DNA of 64,000 nt, from NCBI GenBank assembly GCA_964057225.1, contig OZ059895.1, positions 5,704,001 to 5,768,000 on the forward strand, in the 5' to 3' direction. A program made the position numbers and the translations under genes. The DNA comes from Auanema rhodensis (taxonomy: Eukaryota; Nematoda; Chromadorea; Rhabditida; Rhabditidae). This document shows positions 49,841 to 60,800 of this stretch, piece by piece (position 1 is the first letter of the stretch; each line of letters begins with the position of its first letter). The notes beneath the pieces were generated by a model that was not told where the DNA came from, searched no databases, and was given only the letters and a program-made list of their open reading frames with translations.

Positions 49841-51536
49841 TCAATGAAATATGAGTTTGGAAGTGTTTTGTGCTTCAAACTCAACCGAAATACGGAAAAA
49901 AGAATATACATTTTCCAAATAATCATCTATCTGCCTACCTTAAAGAATTTAAAACCATCGATGAAGACAGAAAGATGACGAGTCATAACACTAGTTGATG
50001 ATACCGAGGCATTTGTCTGAGTTGGTTCTCTTTCCTCAACCTAACCAAGTTTTTGCTTATAAGCTCTCCTATTTGGATTTTAATGATTTTGCTTAGAAAC
50101 TTTATTCGAATGATTTGAATGGTTTTGCTTAGAAGCTCTGTTCGTTTGGCTTGAATCACGTTAAAAATATTTCTAGAAAAGCTCGAAAGACCGAAGTTCG
50201 GATCCCTTCAATGAAATATGAGTTTGGAAGTGTTTTGTGCTTCAAACTCAACCGAAATACGGAAAAAAGAATATACATTTTCCAAATAATCATCTATCTG
50301 CCTACCTTAAAGAATTTAAAACCATCGATGAAGACAGAAAGATGACGAGTCATAACACTAGTTGATGATACCGAGGCATTTGTCTGAGTTGGTTCTCTTT
50401 CCTCAACCTAACCAAGTTTTTGCTTATAAGCTCTCCTATTTGGATTTTAATGATTTTGCTTAGAAACTTTATTCGAATGATTTGAATGGTTTTGCTTAGA
50501 AGCTCTGTTCGTTTGGCTTGAATCACGTTAAAAATATTTCTAGAAAAGCTCGAAAGACCGAAGTTCGGATCCCTTCAATGAAATATGAGTTTGGAAGTGT
50601 TTTGTGCTTCAAACTCAACCGAAATACGGAAAAAAGAATATACATTTTCCAAATAATCATCTATCTGCCTACCTTAAAGAATTTAAAACCATCGATGAAG
50701 ACAGAAAGATGACGAGTCATAACACTAGTTGATGATACCGAGGCATTTGTCTGAGTTGGTTCTCTTTCCTCAACCTAACCAAGTTTTTGCTTATAAGCTC
50801 TCCTATTTGGATTTTAATGATTTTGCTTAGAAACTTTATTCGAATGATTTGAATGGTTTTGCTTAGAAGCTCTGTTCGTTTGGCTTGAATCACGTTAAAA
50901 ACATTTCTAGAAAAGCTCGGAAGACCGAGGTTCGGATCCCTTCAATGAAATATGAGTTTGGAAGTGTTTTGTGCTTCAACTCAACCGAAATACGGAAAAA
51001 AGAATATACATTTTCCAAATAATCATCTATCTGCCTACCTTAAAGAATTTAAAACCATCGATGAAGACAGAAAGATGACGAGTCATAACACTAGTTGATG
51101 ATACCGAGGCATTTGTCTGAGTTGGTTCTCTTTCCTCAACCTAACCAAGTTTTTGCTTATAAGCTCTCCTATTTGGATTTTAATGATTTTGCTTAGAAAC
51201 TTTATTCGAATGATTTGAATGGTTTTGCTTAGAAGCTCTGTTCGTTTGGCTTGAATCACGTTAAAAACATTTCTAGAAAAGCTCGGAAGACCGAGGTTCG
51301 GATCCCTTCAATGAAATATGAGTTTGGAAGTGTTTTGTGCTTCAACTCAACCGAAATACGGAAAAAAGAATATACATTTTCCAAATAATCATCTATCTGC
51401 CTACCTTAAAGAATTTAAAACCATCGATGAAGACAGAAAGATGACGAGTCATAACACTAGTTGATGATACCGAGGCATTTGTCTGAGTTGGTTCTCTTTC
51501 CTCAACCTAAACAAGTTTTTGCTTATAAGATCTGCT
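49841..51536. repeat. 366/367-bp tandem repeat array, about 4.6 copies
   Basis: Units start at 49841, 50208, 50575, 50942 and 51308 (motif TCAATGAAATATGAG). Periods are 367, 367, 367 and 366, and the last copy is cut near 51536. Copies are almost identical. Copies 4 and 5 share one lost A (CTTCAACTC for CTTCAAACTC), and the segments leading into them (near 50895-50935 and 51262-51300) share other small changes. Within a unit, TTTTGCTT recurs at 36-base spacing (50051, 50087, 50123), a three-fold subrepeat. Each unit also holds a hairpin, GAGTTTGGAAG with CTTCAAACTC, and in two copies a perfect CTCGG-AAGA-CCGAG stem. The 64-codon open frame seen in two copies starts at TTG and looks non-coding. 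Confidence 0.95.
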
Positions 51537-51651
51537 ATTTTAATGAAAAATTTCGAGAGACTCCTTCTTAGCGAATTTTTCTAAAATCGGATAGAAGAAA
51601 TAGAAACTTAGTTTTCGTTGAATGAAAATTCTTCGGCCCATACTCTTGTAA

Positions 51652-51810
51652 GGGACGCGCGAACGCGTCCCCAAACGCAAAAATTTAGCTGTTGGCGAAT
51701 CTCAACTCGAGATTGCCATACAGGTCAGCCCAATCTAAAGTGCAATGATCAGGCCTCTTCGTAGGGAGTCCGCCTTGTTGATCGCGGACAACCCCCAGCC
51801 AGGTAAGTTT
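51652..51810 (-). ncRNA. U1 spliceosomal small nuclear RNA
   Basis: Read on the minus strand, the RNA begins AAACTTACCTGGCTGGGGG. This contains ACTTACCTG, which pairs with 5' splice sites. Stem-loop I follows with GCGATCAACAAGGCGG (U1-70K site). Stem-loop II contains CATTGCACTTTAG, whose ATTGCAC is the U1A-binding loop. Stem-loop III is near GCAATCTCGAGTTGAGATTC. The Sm site is AAATTTTTGCG, and the 3' hairpin GGGACGCGTTCGCGCGTCCC spans 51671-51652. All four parts are in the right order and total length is about 159 nt, close to the usual 160-165. Identification is by motif recall, not a covariance search. A single copy is seen in the window. Confidence 0.94.
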
Positions 51811-51845
51811 AATGGTAGACTCACTGCTTGGGCATACTAATTTCA

Positions 51846-51872
51846 TTGCCGTATCTGTTATGGGTGCGGCAA
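51846..51872 (-). promoter_or_regulatory. Palindromic element upstream of U1 snRNA, possible PSE
   Basis: TTGCCG...CGGCAA forms a perfect 6-bp inverted repeat with a 15-base spacer, 36-62 bases before the predicted U1 5' end. This is near where the proximal sequence element of snRNA genes sits. The role is inferred from position only. Confidence 0.35.
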
Positions 51873-52037
51873 CAGAAAATTTCTAAATAAATTTTATTTT
51901 TTTCTTCTTTCTCTCTTTGAAACTTAAACATAACTTTCATTTAACTTTCATAACTTTTATTTAGTATTTAAAACACTTTACATTTTATCACAGTTTTTAT
52001 AAGATATTAAAAATATATTAAAATGGTATCAGTTAGT

Positions 52038-54475
52038 CTATTCAAATTGAATTTCTATTATGAGCTGGTCTGCTGTTATATCTCTGCTGCAACGGAAGAG
52101 CTGAGCATGTTGAAAAGCACAGTTTCCGGAACCACCCGTTAAAGTAGCCTAAAGATTTTGAATTAAAATTTTGATAAAATTCCTTCGATTACAGTAATTT
52201 TCAATAAGGAAGAAGGTAGCTCGTTGATTACCAGTTCACCAGAACTTGGGAATGGTAAACAAACCTAAAACTATATATATTGAATACAAACTTGTACAAG
52301 CCCTACATCTTCAGCACAAGTTAAAATGTGAATTTCCCCATTTTCAAATGTTTGTGTTCCAAGAATCTTCAGTTTAGCTGATTTGCCTTTAACTCCAGTA
52401 AGGTCAATAGCCCAAGTAACCGAAAAATAATAAATTGAAAAAGAAAAATCAAAAATGAAAATACTTCTCCTTCTTCTTTACCCTCTTTTCTGCACAAATA
52501 TGTAACATTCCAATCTGACTCAACTTTTCTAGTTATATTTTTCGATTTATAAACATATGAAGACCAGCCCTTTATTTTATCTTCTCCACGAGTATAAACA
52601 TCATTGTTACAATCATATGATATTCTATAAGAGTTTCTTCAAGTAACATATGAAGTCATTCATTTACCTCATTGTTCCGGCTGATAACTCTTTATCATTT
52701 GGTCTGAGAACAATTTGTTGCCGTTTCTTGGGACTAGCCCCAACTTCTCCACGTTGAATACGCCAAGACTCAGAACCTAAAACTATTGTATTTATCAAGA
52801 CAAGACGATTTTATAAATTAACCTGATGTACGACCACCGTATTGTTCATCACATTTCTTTTTTCCCACTACCAAGAATTCGACTAATTCTCGAATTCTTC
52901 TTCTGGTCAGTTCTTCAGCTCTTGTTTTATCGATATCTTTTCTCATACGCTGATTCAACTTCTTAAAATTGATAGAGTTAAGCTACAATTGATTCAATAA
53001 AATTATTAAAGCTTACGCTCATAAAATTGGCGAAAACCTCCTCTCTGACTGCCTTTCGTTTTTTTAGAGTCTCCAGATTATTTTCAACATATCTCCAAGT
53101 GACGTCATGAATATGATCAATTCCAATAGCAACTACATAACTTAGTTTCTTTTTCCAACCCTAAAGCATAAAAACGAAATAAACCTGAAAATAGTTAAAA
53201 AATAATAACAATTTCATAGAGTAAAGGAGAGTCGATGCTATTTTCACTAGGATCACAGTGAACCCATCTATCCAACTCAGGAATCCAAAGTTCAACCCAA
53301 ACATGATCCAAGACATCATAAACAAGTCTATAAGTTTTAAAATAAAGAAAAAAAAGATACAATTATAAAAACCTAAAATCAAAATCAAGCGCTGAAGCCA
53401 TTAAAGCAAAACAATAAGACCATTCTCCACATCGTCCAACCCTACGAAGATAATAATACTGAAGTTACAAATGAAAAAAAAACCTTGTCTCCAAAAGATA
53501 TGAGGGATTTGTCAAACGAGGAAAGCGGACTTCATTACCGCATTCGCAGAGCACAATTTCCACTTTCTTAGCACTGCGTTTTGATTCCTCAGCATTCGGT
53601 GACCCTAAAAAGAAAAATATATCGCTAAAATACTTTTTTTTTTAATTTACCATATAAAATATCTTTTTCATCAGCTTTTTTAGTACAAATCGGACAAATT
53701 GGAGTATCTAGCCACTTGAAAAAATCGTTTTTGAACCATTCAAGTAAAGCTTAAATATAAAAATGAATGAATTCTACGTCAAAAAGTATAAAAATTGGAA
53801 AAAACTTCATCTTTAGAACTTACCTTTAGCAAGGAGAAAATTATTAACAGCTCCATTAGCATCAACTGCTTCTTCTCGAAGCTTTTCAGCAGGCATTAAG
53901 CTTAAAGCCAATGTTTTATTAACAATGTCCTTATAATAAGTCGCCTTAAAAAGTATAATCGTATAATCCTAACACAGCAATTTTTACTCTAGTGGTGTAC
54001 ATAACGAAAGATTCCAAAAACTTCCGTTCAATCAGAGTTGCTGCATTTGGATTAGCTGCAGAATCCTTATGATGTCTTAAAAAGCACATTATGATATATC
54101 TGCAGAACAATTTACTTTTGTATAACGTTCTCCAAGCGATTAGGATCAGCACCCGAGATTCGCTCCACCTCTCTTCCATTCTTTAAAATTAAAAATGTTG
54201 GCATAGCATTAATTCCATACGTACTAGCTATGTCTGCAGTGAAAATACAAAATATATAAGTACTACAACAAGAAAATCTCACCTCTAGCTATATCTACAT
54301 TAACTTTACAAAATATTGCATTTTTATACTTTTGATCTAACACATTAAAAAGCGGAGCAATATATTTACAGGGGCCACACCAATCAGCATAAAAATCAAC
54401 AACGGCTATTTTATCACCATTTACAGACAAAAGAACTTCATTAAAAGCTGATAAATCTCGTAGCTCCCTAACCAT
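52038..54475 (-). CDS. png-1: Thioredoxin-PNGase fusion: peptide:N-glycanase (PNG-1 type)
   Basis: Removes N-glycans from misfolded glycoproteins in the cytosol; the nematode enzyme also has disulphide reductase activity. Exon 54475-54283 encodes a thioredoxin domain with FYADWCGPCKYIAP, and exon 54233-54116 gives the YGINAMPTFLIL segment. Middle exons carry ANPNAATLIERKFLESF, then two zinc-binding CxxC pairs (DTPICPICTKK at about 53700 and VLCECGNEVRFPR at about 53540). The transglutaminase-like core follows with its triad: Cys in RVGRCGEWSYCFALMAS (53441-53374), His in VLDHVWVELW, and Asp in WVHCDPSEN (53327-53210), then GWKKKLSYVVAIG and DVTWRYV. The C-terminal PAW domain contains SESWRIQRGE, KVESDWNVTYLCRKEG and LTGGSGNCAFQHAQLFRC. 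ATG follows TTCCAG directly. One intron before VTWAIDLTG (near 52423-52460) lacks a normal AG acceptor; the border there is uncertain. Confidence 0.93.
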
Positions 54476-54806
54476 CTGGAATAAATGAATGTTATTAGTA
54501 AATAAAAGCTGAATATATAATATTAGTGTTAAAAATTATATGATGAATACTGACGTCACTCTCTCGAATATGATTTAATTGGTCCTTGCACGAAAATATT
54601 TTGGAAGTTGCGGTAAAATATAATGTTTGAACAATCATGAAATTTAGCTTCAAACTTTAATGTTGAATAATACGAATTTACAATTTTACCTTTTTTAATA
54701 CTAATTAAATATGCATTAAATATGCAAAAGCTCTAAAAATATCTGATCTTTTTTTTATTTATTACTATTAAGCCTATTTTCTATTGACAAATATATATGC
54801 TATATT
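54476..54806. promoter_or_regulatory. 331-bp divergent intergenic region, png-1 / DNA polymerase epsilon
   Basis: Start codons of the two genes face away from each other across 331 AT-rich bases, so this stretch should hold both promoters. No specific element was recognised. Confidence 0.5.
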
Positions 54807-57800
54807 ATGGCTGACGACAAGGACGATTTGTTAGCTCAAGCAGTTGAAAAGTATAGTTTCTAAAAGCGAAATGAGATTAAAATATGTTTTTCTTTATTGT
54901 AGCGATGCTAACTATGAAGAAAGGGTAAAGCGAATCAAAACACAGGATATTACTGATTCAAAATATGGATTTAACAGATATACTTCTCCTGTTGAAAAGA
55001 ATGCTTGGCTTGTAAACATTCAACCTGTAAGTCTTTGAACATGAAGTAATCAAATATTTGTTTCACATATAGTCCGAGATAGTTGATGATCAAACGAAAG
55101 TGATTGTTTCTGCTGTGGATTTTTATTTTATTGAGGATAGTGGAAATAGATTTAAGGTAAGATTACTGTACAAGTAATCATGAATTCTGAATATTATAGA
55201 TTTCTTATCCTTTCCGGCCATATTTTTATCTCTCGACAGTCGATGAGTCCGAATATCAAGTGGCATCGTACATTACTAAAAAATATAATAGCTTTATTAT
55301 AGTTGAACATGTTGAAAAAGAAGACCTAGATTTGGTATAGTTTACCTTTTAATTTCATATCGAAAAATATTTTTCAGAAAAATCATTTGTCAGGTTTAAA
55401 GAAAATGTACATTAAATTATCATTTCCTTCTTTAAATGAGCTAAATCGTGTTCGAAAGGACTTGATGCCTATAATTAGGAAAAACAAAGACAGAATCAAA
55501 AAAGAATCTCAATATGTTAGTTTCTTGGCAAGGTTATTAATCTAAGTCAACTATATTCTAATAAATGTTTTTAGAAATATGGGTGGACAAAACTATAATC
55601 TTCAAGAGAATGATATATTGTCTGATATCATTGATATACGGTTAGTAAAGCATAACATTGTTTGTGGCATATTCTTAGTTTAGTGAGTATGATCTTCCAT
55701 TTCATATGAGAGTTGCCATTGACAAAAAAATTTTTGTTGGAAAATGGTATGCCGTTAAAGGATTAACTGCTCAGAGAGTCCCATCTATAGAATGGTTTGA
55801 ATAACACTCATTGCTTGTTATTTGCTTTCCTTTTAGTCATCCTACTCTGATTGATCCTGTAGATCCAGTAGTTTTGGCTTTTGATATCGAGACTACAAAA
55901 TTGCCTTTGAAATTCCCCGATGCACAAACTGATGAGATCATGATGATCTCATATATGGTTGATGGAAAAGGTTTTCTAATTATCAACAGAGAAATAGTTT
56001 CTTCGGATATTGAAAACTTCGAGTATACCCCCAAAGAAGAGTACAAAGGAGAATTCACTGTTTGGAATGAAGCTGATGAGACCGAAACAATTCGAAGGTA
56101 TTTCTTAGTTATAATATTTTATTCAATTTGTAATTTTCAGATTTTTTGATCATATTTTAGAAATCCAACCTAATGTAATTGTAACATATAACGGAGATTT
56201 TTTCGATTGGTATATCTTTATTTAAATTTTCTTGTATAAAAGCTATTTTCTTGAGGCCTTTTGTGGAAACTAGAGCTAAAATTAGAGGTATTAACATGGA
56301 GGAAGAAATTGGATTTGCGAAAGATAATCAAGACGAATTTAAATGCAGGAACTGTATACACATGGACGCTTTCCGGTTAAAATTTAATATAGAATTTAAA
56401 ACAATAATTATTATTATTTTAGTTGGGTAAAGCGTGATTCTTATTTACCAGTTGGTAGTCAAAACTTAAAAGCTGTTGCTAAAGCTAAATTGAGATATGA
56501 TCCTGTTGAAGTTGATCCGGAAGAAATGTGTAGGATGGCCAGGGAAGATCCTCAGGTACTAATATAACTTTATTTTTTTCAAATTCTCTTTCGAAATTAT
56601 AGAATTTATCTAATTATTCTGTTTCTGATGCTGTTGCTACATATTATCTGTATATGAAATATGTTCATCCATTCGTGTTTGCTTTATGCACTATTATCCC
56701 ACTTGGTCCAGATGATGTGAGAATTTTCTTAGACACTTTATCAGCCATTGTTTTAGGTGTTACGTAAAGGTTCTGGTACTCTTTGCGAAGCTTTGCTAAT
56801 GGTGGAAGCATTTCATAATAATATTGTATTTCCCAACAAATACACTGGAAATGAAGAAGTACAAATGACTCGAGATGGGCACAGGTCTTTCTGATTTTCT
56901 ATCCACACTCACCAACATTTTTAGAATAGAAAGTGAAACATATGTTGGTGGACATGTAGAAGCTTTAGAAGCAGGAGTTTTTCGTGCAGATATTCCCTGC
57001 CGGTGAGTTCTTTTCGGGAATGTATAATGTGATATTATAAAGTTCAGGTTCCGTTTAGTACCATCTGCATTAGAAAATTTACGCGATGAAGTTCTAGTAA
57101 CTATCGAGAAGGAATTAATTCGTGAATTTGGTATTCCTCTTGAGAATGTTGTTGATTTTGAAGAAAGAGTAAGAAAAATAAATCAGATCAACGTTCATAT
57201 ATTATAATATAGTGTGCCGAAATTCAAGAAATGTTCAATGATATGATAAAAATTCCATCTCGTTTGGAGAATCCCAGAATTTACCATTTGGATGTCGGAG
57301 CTATGTATCCTAACATCATTCTTACAAATCGCCTCCAAGTTCGTTCACAAAAAACATAGAATATTATACTTTTTATGCAGCCTTGTGCTATGGTGGATGA
57401 AGAAACTTGTATGGCATGCGTGTACAACAAACCAAATGCCAAGTGTAAGCGAAACATGTCTTGGGAATGGCGTGGAGAATTAAGTTTGTTGAAATTTATT
57501 ATATTCTTCTAATCAAATCAAAAAATTTAGCACCTGCAACAAGAGGAGAATATCAGCAAATTATGCAACAGCTTGAAGGTGAAACCTTTGGAAAACCACC
57601 AAAAGCTTATCATCAATTACCAAGAGAAGAGAGAATGGCTATTGAAAAGAAGCGTGTTCAGGGTTTAAATTTCTATCTTCTTTGTTTTTGATTCTGAGTT
57701 GTTTTTCAGATTACAGTAGAAGAGTTTATGGTAAAAATCATTTGACTCGTCTGGAAGTGCGAAAGACAACAATTTGCCAACGAGAAAATGCTTTCTATGT

Positions 57801-60800
57801 TGACACTGTTCGCAATTTCCGTGACAGACGGTAAACGACCTTTTCTTCAATTTATTTTCAATGTTCCACTTCTTAGCTATGATTACAAAGAACTTTTGAA
57901 AAAAGCTAAGAATGCTCTGGATGTAATTCCTAAAGATGATGTTGGTGGTATTAAAGCTGCTCAAGGTCGTGTTGTGTTATATGAGTCACTTCAATTAGCT
58001 CACAAGTGTATTCTTAATTCCTTCTATGGTTATGTAATGAGAAAAGGAAGTAGATGGTAATTTGTATCTACAGTTTCTAGTGTATGAAAGAAACTTAGGT
58101 TTTCCATGGAAATGGCTGGTATTGTATGTCACACGGGAGCGAACATTATTACTGAAGCTCGGAAACTCGTTGAGCAAATTGGAAAACCTTTGGAGTTGGA
58201 TACAGACGGTATTGCAATATATCAATATATTTATGAAGTATACCTAATTCGTATAATTCTTAAGGTATCTGGTGTTTGCTACCTGGGTCGTTTCCTGAAA
58301 ATGTAACATTCCAGTTACAGAATCACAAGAAGAAATCTGTTAGTTTAAAAGTTTAAGCTTTCTCGGTTATTCGATTTCAAATGTTTAGATTACGGTATCA
58401 TATCCAGCTGCTATGTTAAATGCATTGGTTAATCTTGCTTTCACTAATGATCAGTATCATAATTTGCAACCGGATGGAAGTTACTCTGTTTCATCTGAAA
58501 ACTCAATTTTCTTTGAAGTCGACGGCCCTTATCAATGTATGGTTCTGCCAGCATCAAAAGAAGAAGGAAAAAAATTGAAAAAACGGTAACCGTAGGGTTG
58601 AAGATTATTTTAATAATGTTATTAATAGTTATGCTGTTTTCAACTTTGATGGCAGCTTAGCTGAGTTAAAAGGTTTTGAAGTCAAACGTCGTGGAGAATT
58701 AAATATTATCAAGCATTTTCAATCCTCAGTATTCAAAGCTTTCTTACGTGGAGGATCGTTAGCAGAGGTACGTATTAAACTGAAGAAGAAGTTTAATAAA
58801 CGTTGATATAGTGCTACGAGAGTGTTGCTCGAGAGGCTGATTATTGGCTTGATGTTCTCTTCTCTAGAGGAGTAGATCTTCATGAAAATGAATTGTTTGA
58901 TTTGATTTCTGAGAACAGAAGTATGTCCCGTAAATTGGAAGAGTATGGAGGACAAAAGAGTACCAGTATCAGAACGGCAAAGCGTCTGGCTGAATTTTTA
59001 GGAGAAGATATGGTCAAGGTACTCCAGCAAGATAAGACCAAATCAACAGAAATATAATGTATTTGTAGGACGCTGGTTTAGCATGTCGATTTGTTATTTC
59101 TCGCCATCCAATAGGCTCACCTGTAACTGATAGAGCTGTTCCTGTGGCTATTTTCCAAGCGGATCCTAAAACAACGGCTCATTACTTAAGATCTTGGACG
59201 AAGCAGTCTAACATCACTCCTGATAACATAAATCTTCGTGATGTAATTTTTTTAAAATTCCGTTTTTATTGTTTGTTTGTTTTCAGCTTCTTGATTGGGA
59301 TTATTATGTAGAACGTTTGGGAAGTTGTGTTCAAAAGATCATCACTATTCCAGCAGCATTACAAGGTATTTCTAATCCAGTACCGAGAATTGCTCATCCT
59401 GAATGGTTAGACAATAAAATTAAGAATAGGTTTGCTCATTAATTGTATAATTCTAATTTTTCTTGTTGTTTCAGATTTGATTCAATACGCCAACCTAGAA
59501 TAACTGATCTTTTTGCAAAAGTTGCAAAACCAGCTGTAAACGAATTGAATGACCATGGAAAAAGAACACTAACCAATGATGATTCTATATTAGGTGCTGA
59601 GAGTAACAAGGAGAATGAACCCAAACGTTCCAAAAAAATTGACTCCAAGGTCCAAACTACTTTGAATTCTTTGTATATTTATATATATATATATCTAAAA
59701 ATTTTTAGGAAACCGACGCAGTTTTGGAGAAAAAAACCATAGCGGAACATGGAGTAAACGAATGGCTTTCTTTCTTGAAGGCAAAATGGAAAATACAGAG
59801 AAAAATGAGATCTCAAAGAGCAGCAGAACTAGGTTTTTTTAAATCAAATTGAACTCAATTATTTTTGCAAATCTTTATAGGCAGCTCTGCTGCTGATCGA
59901 ATGCTAACGAGCAATCGCGAACGCGTTAAAGAAAGAACTTGGCAGGTTAGTAATTCATACCAAACAAGCTTAATTTCATTTTCGTTCTAGATTTTATCGA
60001 TTGAGGAAAATACAAGAAGTCCTGGTTATTTTAACATCTGGGTTGCAGTAGAGGGTCAGATGAACAAATATTCTTTAAAGGTAGATCGAAGTATCTTTGT
60101 CAACGCTAAGGTTCGCTTATATTGTCTTGTAACTTTTATAACTAATTCTATATTTAGAAACCACGAGCAGGTAAAGAAACTGTGCGTAAAACACTTCCAC
60201 ATCGGAAGGAAGTTCATTACCTCTATGAATATAAGACCGAAGAAGCTGATTTCCGAAAACAGTTGGATCAAGCCAATGCTGAGCTTTGTTGTGCTGAAAT
60301 AGAAGGAATTTATGAGTCTCAAACACCATTGTTATTCCGAGCTCTTACTACATTAGGATGTATTTGCCGTCCTACTATGCCTCCTGTATCTGGCACATAT
60401 TCACTAGACAGCTTGAAAATGATATCATTAGCAACATCTTCAACCACTTATTTGCAAGATGGGCATATCAGATCGATTTTCCTGTATAAGTTTTCTCAAG
60501 TTAGCCTAAGATATTTTAACTCCTTTTTCTAAATTATTATTTTTGTAAGGATTCCCGACAAGTTTGGTGCCTCGTTGATGCTTTGACTGGTGAAGGGGCA
60601 TTTTTCATTGTTACTAAAGGAGAGTTAGCAGTACCAAATATAGATAAAATTTATTCAAAGATGTACGAGGAAAAAAGGTATTTTTTAAAGTTTCAAAATT
60701 GATATTTAATCTCAATTCTATAGATCTGAGTTGAGCTATATTCGAACATCCGAAATAAAATCGGAAATACGTTTCACAGCTAGAATATATGGTAGTCATA

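Noticed and set aside
50180-50210. GGTTCGGATCCC-like tRNA B box in each tandem repeat unit
   Set aside because: The arm around the loop does not pair and no A box or anticodon arm at the right distance is visible, so no tRNA.
50151-50712. Identical 64-codon open frames in two tandem repeat units
   Set aside because: Start is TTG not ATG, the frame is broken in other copies, and composition follows the repeat; better explained as satellite DNA.
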